From the NCBI RefSeq assembly GCF_936928535.1, contig NZ_CAKZHY010000093.1, positions 62,001 through 126,000 of the forward strand: 64,000 nucleotides of DNA, given 5' to 3'. Positions 50,503 through 60,188 of the stretch are shown one piece after another. Each line of letters opens with the position of its first letter. Within the stretch, counting starts at the first letter, position 1. The notes under the pieces were generated by a model. The model saw nothing but the letters and a program-made list of their open reading frames with translations, did not search any database and had not been told where the DNA came from. This DNA is from an uncultured Bradyrhizobium sp. (GTDB lineage Bacteria; Pseudomonadota; Alphaproteobacteria; Rhizobiales; Xanthobacteraceae). Both the position numbers and the translations under genes were made by a program.

Positions 50503-52116
50503 CTAGCTGGAATGGCTTCGGATTGATCGGCCGACCTGCTGCAGGGCCTCGAAGGCTGCGAAGCGCTTGTCGTTCCAACTCGCCAGGGCTGCATGGGGCA
50601 GATGTATTTCTCCCAAGGCCGACATCGCCTCCATCGCCTGGCTGACATCGGCACAATCGCCGGAAGCCACCGATCCGAGCATCGCGGAGCCCAGCAACAC
50701 GGGCTCCGCCGATGCCGAGGCAGCAACCGTCAGACCTGTCGTATCGGCGAGCACCTGCCGCACAAGGCGGCTCTGGGCCGCACCACCGCTGACGACGATC
50801 GTGTCGATCGCCATGCCCTTATCCTGCTGGGCGCGCACGATCTGCCGCGCGCCGTAACCAAGGCCGCACAGGCCGGCAAGATAGAGAGCCAACAGGCTCT
50901 CCAGGTTCGAGCGCATGTCCAGTCCGGCGATCAGGGCGCGCGCGTCAGGATCAGCGAAGGGCGCACGGTTGCCGAGAAACTCAGGCACGACATGTAGCTC
51001 GCCGACCAATCCCGTGATCATCTCTGCCCCGCCGCGCGCCTCGACCTGGGCGGCGAGCCAATCGGCGAGCGTCCGTTGCTCCTGACGCGCCGCGTGCGTG
51101 GCAGTTGCGGAATAGGGATGCATCTGCACGAGATGGTCGATTGCTGCACCAGCAATCGATTGTCCGCCCTCATTGAGCCATAGCCCGGGCACCATCGCGG
51201 AGAAATAAGGCCCCCAGACGCCGGGAACGAAGACCGGATTCTCTGTTGACGACATGGTGCAAGCCGACGTTCCGAACACATAGGCCATGCGGGTGAGCAC
51301 CGTCCCCGCAGCTCCCCGCGCGCCCACCGTGCCGACACCGCCCGCATGCGCATCGATGAGGCCGGCCGCAACCGGTGTGCCCGAGATCAGGCCAAGGTCG
51401 GTCGCTGCCTCCGCCGTCAGGCCGGCAGCCAGCCGCGTACCGCCGGGCACGATCTCGGTGCCGATCCGGCAAAACTGCTCGTCAGCCAGCGTGCCGAGAC
51501 CGACCGAGCGAAAGAAGCCGGCATCCCAGCGATCTTCATGGCCCAGATAGGTCCACTTGCACGTGACGGTGCAGGTGGAACGGGCAAGACTTCCCGTTGC
51601 GCGCCAAGTGAGGAAATCGGTGAGGTCCATGAACTGCCAGGCGTCGGCAAAGCTGCGCGGCATGTTTTCCGCAAGCCACAACAGTTTCGGCGTTTCCATC
51701 TCTGGCGAGATCGTTCCCCCGACATAGTCGAGAACCTTGGCGCCGGTGCGGTTGATCCGGCGCGCCTGATCGACGGCGCGGTGATCCATCCATACGATGA
51801 TATTGCGAGAGGGGTCACCGGACGGGCCGACGGCAAGCGACACGCCGCCGCTGCCCAGCACCACCAACGAGCACGTCGCATCAAAGCCGATGCCGGCAAT
51901 GCTATCAGGCGCGACGCCGACCTTTCCGACCGCACCCCGCACGCAGCGGCATACGGCACGCCAGATGTCCTCGCTCGATTGCTCGACGATATCGCCGGCC
52001 TCGCGCCAAAGCATGATGTCGGCCCTGTCGGTGGCGACAAGCCTGCCGGAGCGATCGAAGACGCCGGCTCTCGCACTGCCTGTGCCGACGTCGATGCCCA
52101 GAAAATGACGAGTCAT
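50503..52116 (-). CDS. FGGY family carbohydrate kinase (ribulokinase-like)
   Basis: The 537-residue protein is an FGGY sugar kinase. The N-terminal phosphate motif is FLGIDVGTGSARAGVFD, DATCSLVVL and WMDHRA follow, and the C-terminal adenosine motif lies in IVVSGGAAQSRLVRQV. The pattern fits the ribulokinase-like branch (D-ribulokinase, YDR109-type). The start at 52116 was taken because AGGGA lies just upstream; a GTG at 52131 is the longer option. It is the last gene of the AraC-linked transport cluster and would phosphorylate the ketose made by the dehydrogenase encoded before it. Confidence 0.9.
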   Translation of the reverse strand: MTRHFLGIDVGTGSARAGVFDRSGRLVATDRADIMLWREAGDIVEQSSEDIWRAVCRCVRGAVGKVGVAPDSIAGIGFDATCSLVVLGSGGVSLAVGPSGDPSRNIIVWMDHRAVDQARRINRTGAKVLDYVGGTISPEMETPKLLWLAENMPRSFADAWQFMDLTDFLTWRATGSLARSTCTVTCKWTYLGHEDRWDAGFFRSVGLGTLADEQFCRIGTEIVPGGTRLAAGLTAEAATDLGLISGTPVAAGLIDAHAGGVGTVGARGAAGTVLTRMAYVFGTSACTMSSTENPVFVPGVWGPYFSAMVPGLWLNEGGQSIAGAAIDHLVQMHPYSATATHAARQEQRTLADWLAAQVEARGGAEMITGLVGELHVVPEFLGNRAPFADPDARALIAGLDMRSNLESLLALYLAGLCGLGYGARQIVRAQQDKGMAIDTIVVSGGAAQSRLVRQVLADTTGLTVAASASAEPVLLGSAMLGSVASGDCADVSQAMEAMSALGEIHLPHAALASWNDKRFAAFEALQQVGRSIRSHSS

Positions 52117-52167
52117 CGCGGAGTCCCTCACCGTGAAGCGACGTTCAGATCGCAGATGCGGAAAGCG

Positions 52168-52896
52168 TTACAGATCGTTGCTCTGGGGCACGATCACGAG
52201 GTCGCGGATCGTGACATTTCTCGGACGGGTCAACATGAAGAGCACCGCCTGCGCGACCTCGGTCGGCTGGATCAGACCACCTGCCGCCATCTCTGCCTCG
52301 AGCTTCTCCTTCGGCCAGTCGCTGATGAGCGCGGTCACGACCGGACCGGGCGCCACGGCGCCGACGCGCAGGCCGTATTTTGCGACCTGCCGGCGCACGG
52401 TATGGACAAACGCCTGCACGGCGTGTTTCGAGGCGGTGTAGATCGGCTCCCAGACAACGGGGACAAGACCGGCGATCGAACTGGTGACGATGATGTCGCC
52501 GCTCTTGCGCTCGACCATGTGGGGCAACACCGCATGGACGGAGCGAAACAACGCGTTGACGTTGAGGTTGAGCATGCGGTCCCAGACGTCGGGGTCGCCG
52601 CCGAGCACCTCTCCGCCGACATAGGCGCCGGCATTGGCATGGAAGATGTCGAGCCGGCCCGCCCTCTCCAGCACCTTTGGCATCATGCCGGCCATATCGG
52701 CAGCATCGGTCAGGTCGATACGCAGCGGAATCGCATTGTCGCCAAGCTGGGAACAGACGCCGTTCAGCGCCTCCTCCGCCCGATCGACCAGCACGACTCG
52801 CGCGCCTGCTGCGATCATTGTCCTGGCACATTCGAGACCGATGCCCGAAGCGGCGCCGGTGATCGCGGCAACTTTTCCTGCAAGTTCCTGGCCCAC
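52168..52896 (-). CDS. Short-chain dehydrogenase/reductase (polyol dehydrogenase candidate)
   Basis: The protein (242 residues from the GTG at 52896) is a classical SDR. The cofactor motif is [15 protein letters not shown], followed by [10 protein letters not shown], an aspartate that favours NAD. The active-site serine lies in SSIAGLVP and the Tyr-x3-Lys in YTASKHAV. The GTG at 52896 has GAGAGGA at good distance, while an ATG at 52935 overlaps the permease gene and lacks a ribosome binding site. Placed between sugar transporter and kinase genes, it may oxidise an imported polyol, such as a pentitol, to a ketose. This role is inferred from context. Confidence 0.85.
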   Translation of the reverse strand: MGQELAGKVAAITGAASGIGLECARTMIAAGARVVLVDRAEEALNGVCSQLGDNAIPLRIDLTDAADMAGMMPKVLERAGRLDIFHANAGAYVGGEVLGGDPDVWDRMLNLNVNALFRSVHAVLPHMVERKSGDIIVTSSIAGLVPVVWEPIYTASKHAVQAFVHTVRRQVAKYGLRVGAVAPGPVVTALISDWPKEKLEAEMAAGGLIQPTEVAQAVLFMLTRPRNVTIRDLVIVPQSNDL

Positions 52897-52921
52897 GGTC
52901 AGTCCTCTCGTTTCGAATTGT

Positions 52922-54178
52922 TCAGGCTCGGCCATGGGAGACACGCGAGCGTCGTGCCAGCGAGTCGACGATAACAGCGACGGCAAGTACGGCGCCCGTG
53001 ATCATGTACCGAAGCGACGAAGACAGATCGAGCAGCGTGAGACCGCTGGCGATCGACTGGATGACGATGATGCCGAGCAGTGCGGAATAGGCGCTGCCAC
53101 GGCCACCAAACAGGCTGGTGCCGCCGATGACCGCGGCTGCGATGGCGTTGAGGTTCACATCTCCCGTGCCGGCCTGCTGGCTCGACGATGCGAGCCGTGC
53201 GGCGGCGAGGATGCCGCCGGCGGCTGCCAGCGTCGAACACAGCATGAAGGCGCTCGCATGGATGCGGCGAACGTTGATGCCGGCACGACGGGCGGCCTCG
53301 CGATTGCCTCCAACCGCGCTCATTGAACGGCCCCATTTGGTCCGCTTCAGCGCGTAGTTCATCACCACGCACAAGCCGACGAACAGGCCGAACATCCACG
53401 GAACGCCGCGAGCGAGATTGAGATAATAGACGACGAATTCGAGCACGATGACGACCAACGCACCCTTCAGCAGAAGGCCGCCGAGCGAACTCGCCGAGAG
53501 TCCCGCCGCCCGCCGGCGCGCGGCCATGCGGTAGCCGGTCGCGAATACGATCACGCCGGCAAGCGCCGCCAACGCGTAGGATACGACCGGCGGCATGACC
53601 AGCATCTGTCCGAAATTGACCAGTGGTGATCCGTAAGGAAGATTGATCGAGCCGGACGAGCCGAGCAGATAGAGTTGCAGGCCGAGCCACGCCAGCAGGC
53701 CTGACAGCGTCGAGACGAAGCTCGGCATGCCAAGGCGGTTGAACAGGAAAGCATAGAGCCCGCCGATGGCGGCACCGAGCCCCAGCGCTGCGACGATCGC
53801 CACCGCCACGGGCCAATCCTGATTGACCCAGAGCACGCCGACCAGCGCGGAGGAGAAGCCACTCACCGAGCCGACCGAGAGGTCGATCTCGCCGACCATC
53901 AGGATACAAACGATGCCGAGCGAGATGACGCCAACGGTCGAGCAATCGAACAACAGATTGACCAGATTGTCAGGCGCCAGGAAGACCGGATTGAGGCTCT
54001 GGAATGCGGTGCAGATGATCAGCAGGCCAACCACCACCGGCAGAGAGCCGAGGTCGCCCGCCCGCACCCGGTCGACGAAGGCGCCGATCATGCCGCCAAT
54101 CGTGTCCGCATGTGCGACGCGCTCGTCGCGACGGTCGAGCAAGCGCGGCGTCGAAACCCGTTGCGTGTTCTCGGTCAT
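52922..54178 (-). CDS. Sugar ABC transporter permease (RbsC/XylH type)
   Basis: The 418-residue protein is a CUT2-type permease with about ten to twelve membrane helices. The family motif [23 protein letters not shown] (read in two parts) and [18 protein letters not shown] are plain. The length matches XylH-like members. Its start ATG overlaps the stop of the ATPase gene (ATGA at 54175-54178), so translation is coupled. It forms the membrane channel with the ATPase and binding protein encoded just upstream. Confidence 0.92.
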   Translation of the reverse strand: MTENTQRVSTPRLLDRRDERVAHADTIGGMIGAFVDRVRAGDLGSLPVVVGLLIICTAFQSLNPVFLAPDNLVNLLFDCSTVGVISLGIVCILMVGEIDLSVGSVSGFSSALVGVLWVNQDWPVAVAIVAALGLGAAIGGLYAFLFNRLGMPSFVSTLSGLLAWLGLQLYLLGSSGSINLPYGSPLVNFGQMLVMPPVVSYALAALAGVIVFATGYRMAARRRAAGLSASSLGGLLLKGALVVIVLEFVVYYLNLARGVPWMFGLFVGLCVVMNYALKRTKWGRSMSAVGGNREAARRAGINVRRIHASAFMLCSTLAAAGGILAAARLASSSQQAGTGDVNLNAIAAAVIGGTSLFGGRGSAYSALLGIIVIQSIASGLTLLDLSSSLRYMITGAVLAVAVIVDSLARRSRVSHGRA

Positions 54179-55026
54179 GGCCGCACCTCGCGCGACCGCT
54201 GCGCACCGCGTCGGTTGGCCCGCCGTGAGACCGAATTCTCGTCGGCACCCGTGATGGCTGTGACGAGATCCTGGTTGGAGACGTCGGGTCCGAATTCGCC
54301 GTTGTTGCGGCCGAGCCGCAGCACCACGATCCGGTCGGCGACGGCGCGCACATCTTCCATGTTGTGGCTGATCACGATGACGCCGAGGCCGCGGGCGCGC
54401 ACGCGCTCGATCAGGTCGAGCACCTCTGCGGTCTGCGCGACGCCGAGCGCCGCGGTCGGCTCGTCAAGCAGGATGAGCTTCGGTTCTGTCAGCAGCGAAC
54501 GCGCGATCGCCACGGTCTGGCGCTGGCCGCCTGACAGCGAGGCAACGGGTTCGCGCACGCTCGGAATGCGGGCGGACAATTCGTTGAGCAACGTCCAGGC
54601 CCGGATCTCCATGGACACCTCGTCGAGCCTGACGGGATTGAGCTCGCGGCCGAGGAAGATGTTGGCGACGACATCGAGATTCTCACAGAGCGCCAAATCC
54701 TGGAAAACCGTGGCGATGCCGAGACCGAGCGCCGTAGCCGGATCGGACAGCGCGACATGTTCGCCATCGAAAGCGATCGTCCCGGAAGTCGGCTGGTGCA
54801 CGCCGGCCAGGATCTTCACCAGCGTGGACTTTCCGGCGCCGTTGTCGCCGACAAGCGCCACGACCTCGCCGGCATGAACGTCGAGATCGACGTCGGTCAG
54901 GGCGGACACGGCACCGAAATTCTTGGAAATGCCGCGAAGGCTCAGGACCGGTTCGCCTTGCGTCTGCTGCGGGTGATCGAGATCCGAAATCGTGGACATT
55001 TCCGCGTCCGCCTTCCCTTCGTTCAT
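54175..55026 (-). CDS. Sugar ABC transporter ATP-binding protein (FrcA/single-domain type)
   Basis: The protein (283 residues from the ATG at 55026) has one ABC domain: Walker A LVGDNGAGKSTLVKIL, signature ASLSGGQRQTVAIARSL and Walker B LILLDEPTAAL. It has a single domain, unlike the double RbsA/XylG proteins, so it resembles FrcA and presumably works as a homodimer. An ATG at 54999 is a reasonable alternative start. The stop overlaps the permease start. Confidence 0.9.
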   Translation of the reverse strand: MNEGKADAEMSTISDLDHPQQTQGEPVLSLRGISKNFGAVSALTDVDLDVHAGEVVALVGDNGAGKSTLVKILAGVHQPTSGTIAFDGEHVALSDPATALGLGIATVFQDLALCENLDVVANIFLGRELNPVRLDEVSMEIRAWTLLNELSARIPSVREPVASLSGGQRQTVAIARSLLTEPKLILLDEPTAALGVAQTAEVLDLIERVRARGLGVIVISHNMEDVRAVADRIVVLRLGRNNGEFGPDVSNQDLVTAITGADENSVSRRANRRGAQRSREVRP

Positions 55027-55061
55027 CCCGGCCGCGGTGAGCGGCCGGGATCGTGCTTCGC

Positions 55062-56132
55062 TTACTTGATGATGCCGAGCTTCTTGCATCCGTCGGCATA
55101 TCTGCCGGTGCAGAGCTGATCGGCGGTCTGGATCTTCTTGTCGATGATTTCCGCCTTCAGGTTCTGCTGGGTCACGACCGCCGGAATGAACAGCTTGGAC
55201 GGCGTATTGAAGAGAGTGGTTTCCGCCTTGGGCGCACCGCCCGAGAGGAATTCCATCGCGGCCTGTGCCGCAGCGCCTGCAACGATCTCACTGGGCTTGG
55301 AGATCGTATTGTACTGATCGCCGGCGATGATGAGCTGGAGCGCGGCAATCGTCGCGTCGTTGCCCGTCACCGGTGGCAATGGATCGACACCGGCCGCCTT
55401 GAACGCCGCGACCGCACCGCCGCCCGTTCCGTCATTCGCCGCCACCACGCCGAGAATCTTCTTGCCGAAGCGCGTCACCTGGCCACTTGCCCATTGCTGC
55501 GCCTTCGGGGGCGCCCAGTCCGGCGTGTCGTATTCGGCCAGGATCGGATAGCCGCTCTTTTCGAGGCCGGCGTGAATGCCCTTCTTGATCAGGCCTGCGG
55601 CGGCGTCCGTGGGCGATCCATTGATCTCGAGCACCCCTTCGCCCTCCTTCGCCATGACTTTGGCGTCCTTCAGATGCTTGACCAGCGATTCGGAGATCGC
55701 CTTGCCGATTCCTTCATTGTCGAAGGAGACGTAGAAATCGGCCTTGGCATCCGGGATCGGGCGGTCATAGGCGATCACCTTGATGCCCTGTGACTGTGCC
55801 ATCTTGACCAGCGAAGCTGCGGCGGTCGAGTCGACTGGGTCGAGCACGATCACCTTGGCACCCTGCGAGATCACCGAGTTGAATTGCTGCTGCTGGCGCG
55901 CGGCGTCTGCATTGGCATTCTGGTAGATAACCTTGCAGCTCTGGCAGAGCTTCTTCATCTCGGCAGCAAAACCTGGATAGTCGTGCTGTTCGTAGCGGGT
56001 GGAGGCCTGGTCGGGCATGAGGAAAGCGACAGTCGCGTCCTTCACTTCCGCAGCTTGCGAGTATAAGGCCGTTGCGCCGAGCAGCGACAGGACGAGCGCG
56101 GCTGTGCCCGTGGTCTTCAAGAGTTTCGTCAT
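55062..56132 (-). CDS. Sugar ABC transporter substrate-binding protein (XylF-like)
   Basis: The 356-residue protein is a periplasmic binding protein of the periplasmic-binding-protein-like I sugar group. A signal peptide is at about 1-27 (TAALVLSLLGATALYSQAAE). The core has VAFLMPDQASTRYEQHDYPG, VIVLDPVDSTAAASLVKMAQ and ANDGTGGGAVAAFKAAG, close to the xylose-binding family. Two cysteine pairs (LCQSCKV near residue 63, and two more near the C-terminus) may form disulphides. GAAAGGGAAG precedes the ATG. It is the first transport gene after the AraC regulator gene. Confidence 0.92.
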   Translation of the reverse strand: MTKLLKTTGTAALVLSLLGATALYSQAAEVKDATVAFLMPDQASTRYEQHDYPGFAAEMKKLCQSCKVIYQNANADAARQQQQFNSVISQGAKVIVLDPVDSTAAASLVKMAQSQGIKVIAYDRPIPDAKADFYVSFDNEGIGKAISESLVKHLKDAKVMAKEGEGVLEINGSPTDAAAGLIKKGIHAGLEKSGYPILAEYDTPDWAPPKAQQWASGQVTRFGKKILGVVAANDGTGGGAVAAFKAAGVDPLPPVTGNDATIAALQLIIAGDQYNTISKPSEIVAGAAAQAAMEFLSGGAPKAETTLFNTPSKLFIPAVVTQQNLKAEIIDKKIQTADQLCTGRYADGCKKLGIIK

Positions 56133-56338
56133 CCGGACTTCCCTTTCCGAAACTGGGTGTTAGAGTGCTACTCAATGATGTTTCGGAGACACGCCCTCCC
56201 TGCTTCCGCAGCCGGACGGCTACGGCAGTGAGCGCCGATACCCTCCGAGGTCATGCGGAATTTCCGGACAAGCGATCTCCTTCGCAGGCTGCCATCGGCG
56301 CGCCCACGTCATTCTTCCCGTAATCGTGCTCCTCCCGG

Positions 56339-57223
56339 TTAGGCGGCGCGTGCCGCGTTGATGTTATCAGCCAGCAATCGTCTGAAGCGCGAGGGCGGCA
56401 TGCCCTTCTCGGCCAGAAACTGGCGATTGAAATTGGAGAGATTGTTGAAGCCGACCTGGAAGCAGATGTCGGTGATCGACGCGTGTTCGTCACTCATCAG
56501 GATCTGGCAGGCCAGGTTGATGCGTAGCCGCTTGACGTATTGCACCAGCGACATCCCCGTGTGGCGGCGGAACGAGCGCGAAAACCCGCTTTGCGACTGG
56601 CCGGCGATCGCCGCGAGATCCGCTTCACTGAACGGCTGCGTCAGGTTCTCACGGATGAAGGCGAGCGCCTTGTTCATTCCGACCGACATGTAGCCTGAGG
56701 GGTCGGGCAGATAATTTGGGCTGGAGAGCGGCAGCGCGCCCCGGGCGCGGCACAGCGTTCCCAGGATCATCATGAACAGCTCGATCCGACGCACGCCGTT
56801 CGCCGCTACGATCTCCTCCATCAGCGGGGCGAGCTCCTTACTCGTGTTGCCTGAAAAAAGCACCCCGCGCCGGGAGGATTCGAGCAGCGCCGTGAGGCCC
56901 GAAAGCTCGGGCATCAGCTTCATCGTGTCGCCGATGAATTCTTCGCTGAACTGGATGATGCGGCCGCGCAGCGGGATGGCGACATCCGCCGGCAGATCGC
57001 TCACCCAATTATGCGGCAGATTGGGTCCGGTGAGCACGAGATTGCCCGGCTCAAACTGGCCGATGAAATCGCCGACAAAGTAGCGACCGCTCGTCGCCAC
57101 GACCTGATGGATCTCGTATTCCGGATGAAAATGCCACCGAACCGTGTGGAACGGATACCCGTGCGACCAAGCCTTGAATGACTCCCCGCGCCGTATCTGG
57201 ACGACTTCCAGGTCTGGTTCCAT
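56339..57223 (-). CDS. AraC family transcriptional regulator
   Basis: The protein (294 residues from the ATG at 57223) has an N-terminal cupin-like sensing domain (FHTVRWHFHPEYEIHQVVAT) and a C-terminal AraC/XylS double helix-turn-helix (FSEADLAAIAGQSQSGFSRS, then DICFQVGFNNLSNFNRQFLA). AGGAGGG lies 8 bases before the ATG at 57223; an ATG at 57229 is too close to it. It is on the same strand and 206 bases upstream of the sugar-transporter genes, so it most likely controls them in response to the sugar or polyol. The effector is not known. Confidence 0.9.
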   Translation of the reverse strand: MEPDLEVVQIRRGESFKAWSHGYPFHTVRWHFHPEYEIHQVVATSGRYFVGDFIGQFEPGNLVLTGPNLPHNWVSDLPADVAIPLRGRIIQFSEEFIGDTMKLMPELSGLTALLESSRRGVLFSGNTSKELAPLMEEIVAANGVRRIELFMMILGTLCRARGALPLSSPNYLPDPSGYMSVGMNKALAFIRENLTQPFSEADLAAIAGQSQSGFSRSFRRHTGMSLVQYVKRLRINLACQILMSDEHASITDICFQVGFNNLSNFNRQFLAEKGMPPSRFRRLLADNINAARAA

Positions 57224-57422
57224 TTCCATTCCCTCCTGGGCCGGCCCGGTCTGTGAACGCCTGGGCTCGTCCCCGATGGCTGAGTTTTGCTCAGCTCTCA
57301 CTATTGCTGGAATCGTATCGGGTGGCAGAAGCTGCCGCCACCACGATTCAGATGCCCAACCGATACTCTTTTGACATTCTCTGGTTGGGCACTGCAATAT
57401 CGGCGGCCTTCGGCAGGCTTCC

Positions 57423-58661
57423 CTATTCCAGGCTCTCCACCTTGCGCAGGCTCGGGAACAGCTTCATCCACAGCAGCGCCACTGCCACGGTACAGACGCC
57501 GCCGAGTACGGCCGCGGGCATGGCGCCGAACAGCGCCGCCGTCAGGCCGCTCTCGAACTGGCCGAGCTGGTTCGAGGCGTTGATGAAGAGGAAATTCACG
57601 GCGCCGACGCGGCCGCGCATCTCGTCGGGGGTTGCAAGCTGCACCAGCGAGAAGCGGATTACGACGCTGATCGTGTCGGCCGCCCCGAGCACGGCGAGCG
57701 AGAGCACCGACAGCCACATCCAGGACGACAGCGCGAACACGATGGTGGCGATCCCGAACACGATCACCGCCTGGAACATGCGCAGGCCGACATGCCTGGA
57801 GATGGCGTGGCGCGCCAGCACCATGGTCATCAAGAGCGCGCCGACCGCGGGCGCAGCGCGGAGCACGCCGAGCCCGACCGGGCCGGTCTGGAGAATGTCG
57901 CGCGCATAGATCGGCAAGAGCGCGGTGACGCCGCCGAACAGCACCGCGAACAGATCGAGCGAGATGGTGCCGAGGATGGCCGGATTGCTCCTGATGAAGC
58001 GGACGCCGGCAAAGATATTGTCTTGGTCCGTGCCCTCCTTGGCGACCGCCTGCGGACGCGGCCGGATGAAGCCGGTCAGGATCATTCCGAGAATCCAGAA
58101 CAGCAGCATCACGCTGTAGGCGAGATGCGGCGCGATCGCGTAGGCGAAACCGCCGAGCGCCGGCCCGGTGATGGTCGCGACCTGCGCTGCGCCGCTCGCA
58201 ACCGCGGTGGCGCGCTGAAGCGAGCCTTGCGGCGCGATCAGCGGCAGCAGCGCAGCTGTGGTCGGGTTTTCGAAGGCGCCGGCAATGCCGAGCACGAAGG
58301 TCGCGACGAAAATCTGCACCTCGCTGACGAGGCCCAGATAGGTGATGATGGCGAGATAGAGCGCGGTCGCGGCTTCCACGAGCTGGCAGAGCTGGACCAC
58401 GCGCTTGCGCTCATAGCGGTCGGCGGCGTGGCCGGCGACGAAGACGAGCAGCGCGGTGGGCGCGAATTGCACCAGCCCGACCATGCCGAGATCGAAGGCC
58501 GAGCCGGTGAGATCGTAGACCTGCCAGCCGATCGCGACCGCCGCGATCTGGCTGGAGAAGCGTGACAGGTTGCGCGAGAGCAGGAAGAACAGGAAGGCGG
58601 GATGGCGAAGCAGCTCACCGGCGGTAACAGGCGCACTGATGGATCCCTGCTCTTTTGGCAT
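57423..58661 (-). CDS. MFS transporter (EntS/MFS_3-like)
   Basis: The 412-residue protein has twelve predicted helices. It begins FLFFLLSRNLSRFSSQIAAV, which is typical of the EntS/MFS_3 branch, and the loop motif is FVAGHAADRYERKRVV. Relatives export siderophores or drugs. The ATG at 58661 is the usual start for this family; the longer frame reads into the upstream promoter area. It follows no recognisable regulator; its start lies 158 bases from the divergent CNT transporter gene. The substrate cannot be fixed. Confidence 0.87.
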   Translation of the reverse strand: MPKEQGSISAPVTAGELLRHPAFLFFLLSRNLSRFSSQIAAVAIGWQVYDLTGSAFDLGMVGLVQFAPTALLVFVAGHAADRYERKRVVQLCQLVEAATALYLAIITYLGLVSEVQIFVATFVLGIAGAFENPTTAALLPLIAPQGSLQRATAVASGAAQVATITGPALGGFAYAIAPHLAYSVMLLFWILGMILTGFIRPRPQAVAKEGTDQDNIFAGVRFIRSNPAILGTISLDLFAVLFGGVTALLPIYARDILQTGPVGLGVLRAAPAVGALLMTMVLARHAISRHVGLRMFQAVIVFGIATIVFALSSWMWLSVLSLAVLGAADTISVVIRFSLVQLATPDEMRGRVGAVNFLFINASNQLGQFESGLTAALFGAMPAAVLGGVCTVAVALLWMKLFPSLRKVESLE

Positions 58662-58819
58662 CGCCTGTTCGGTCACGCTCGGATGGTCCGCCCCTGATCT
58701 CGACCTGCCCCGCGTGGCTGAGGCGGACCTGGATGTCAACAGCGGGACGGGCGGCAACATTCCCGGCATTGCCTTTGCAACGCAGGCGCGGCCATAATGA
58801 TTGGGGGATTGGGGACATC

Positions 58820-60070
58820 ATGCTGCGGCTGCAATCGACACTCGGCGTTTTCGCATTGCTGCTGATCGCCTTCGCGCTGGCGGAGAATCGCCGCGCGGTC
58901 TCGCTGCGCCAGGCGCTTGTCGGCCTCGTCGTCACCTTCGTCACCGCGATCGTGCTGTTGAAGGTGCCTTTCGTGGCCCACGCGTTCGGCGCCATCAACG
59001 ACGCGGTCGGCGCGATCTCCGCGGCCTCGCGCGCCGGCTCCTCCTTCGTATTCGGCTATGTCGGCGGCGGCGCCCTGCCGTTCGAGCTGAAGGTGCCCGG
59101 CGCCGATTTCATCCTGGCGTTCCAGGCGCTGCCGATCGTGCTGGTCATGAGCGTGCTGACGACGCTGCTGTTCTATTGGCGGGTGCTGCCGCCCATCGTG
59201 CGCGGCATGGCCTGGCTGCTGGAGCGCACGTTAGGGGTCGGCGGCGCGGTCGGGCTCTCGACCGCCGCCAACATCTTCCTCGGCATGGTCGAGGCGCCGC
59301 TGTTCGTGCGGCCTTATCTGACGCAGATGTCGCGCAGCGAATTGTTTCTGGTGATGACCGGCGGCATGGCCGGCATCGCCGGCACCGTGCTGGTGCTCTA
59401 TGCGACGCTGCTTGCGCCTCTCATTCCCGATGCGGCCGCGCATTTCGTCATCGCCTCCGTGCTGGGCGCGCCGGCCGCGATCCTGGTCAGCCTGATCATG
59501 ATCCCCGAGACATCAGACGCGCGCACCGGCGGCGCGCTGGCGGATCCGGAGATGGCGGTCTCCGGCACCATGGACGCGATCGTGAAAGGCACGGGCGCGG
59601 GCATCGAGCTGTTGATCAACATCGTGGCGATGCTGCTGGTGCTGGTGGCGCTGGTCTATCTCGCCAATGCGGTGCTTGCTCTGTTGCCTGCCGTCGGCGG
59701 CGCCGCGATCTCGCTGCAGCGCGTGCTGGGGTTGATCATGGCGCCGGTCTGCTGGCTGATGGGTCTGCCGTGGGACCAGGCGATCACCGCCGGCAGCCTG
59801 ATGGGCACCAAGACCGTGCTCAACGAGCTCGTCGCCTATGTCGACTTCTCGAAGCTGCCGCCCGACACGCTCGATCCGCGCTCGCGCCTGATCATGCTTT
59901 ATGCGATGTGCGGCTTCGCCAATTTCGCCAGCCTCGGCATCATGATCGGCGGCTTAGGGGTGATGGCGCCGGACCGGCGCGACGAGATCAACGCGCTCGG
60001 GCTGAAGTCGATCGTATCGGGGACGCTGACGACGTGTCTGATGGGAGCGATCGTGGGGGTGTTGACGTAA
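58820..60070 (+). CDS. Concentrative nucleoside transporter (CNT/NupC family)
   Basis: The 416-residue protein has the CNT layout. The N-terminal helices are followed by the gate region (SSFVFGYVGGGALPFELK), then LGVGGAVGLSTAANIFLGMVEAP, the conserved nucleoside-binding hairpin (shown here in parts), and a C-terminal gate with LMGTKTVLNELVAYVDF. CNT proteins couple nucleoside import to H+ or Na+. The ATG at 58820 follows TTGGGGAC. It is a single gene divergent from the MFS gene and ended by a palindromic repeat. Confidence 0.92.
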   Translation: MLRLQSTLGVFALLLIAFALAENRRAVSLRQALVGLVVTFVTAIVLLKVPFVAHAFGAINDAVGAISAASRAGSSFVFGYVGGGALPFELKVPGADFILAFQALPIVLVMSVLTTLLFYWRVLPPIVRGMAWLLERTLGVGGAVGLSTAANIFLGMVEAPLFVRPYLTQMSRSELFLVMTGGMAGIAGTVLVLYATLLAPLIPDAAAHFVIASVLGAPAAILVSLIMIPETSDARTGGALADPEMAVSGTMDAIVKGTGAGIELLINIVAMLLVLVALVYLANAVLALLPAVGGAAISLQRVLGLIMAPVCWLMGLPWDQAITAGSLMGTKTVLNELVAYVDFSKLPPDTLDPRSRLIMLYAMCGFANFASLGIMIGGLGVMAPDRRDEINALGLKSIVSGTLTTCLMGAIVGVLT

Positions 60071-60083
60071 CCTATCCCCCGCT

Positions 60084-60187
60084 CGTCATTCCGGGGCGAT
60101 GCGAAGCATCGAGCCCGGAATCCATTGGGCCGCGTCACCCGAGGCGAAATGGATTCCGGGTTCGCGCTACGCGCGCCCCGGAATGAC
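60084..60187. repeat. Palindromic intergenic repeat (GTCATTCCGG type)
   Basis: GTCATTCCGGGGCGATGCGA at the left and GCGCGCCCCGGAATGAC at the right, with inner CCGGAATCCATT and AATGGATTCCGG pairing. It fills the convergent gap between the CNT and cupin genes. Confidence 0.75.
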
Positions 60188-60188
60188 A

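Noticed and set aside
52897..52935. Earlier ATG start for the dehydrogenase at 52935
   Set aside because: It overlaps the permease gene and lacks a ribosome binding site, while the GTG at 52896 has GAGAGGA at a suitable distance.
51346..52974. Plus-strand open frame across the kinase and dehydrogenase genes
   Set aside because: It spans two clear minus-strand genes and has no recognisable feature.
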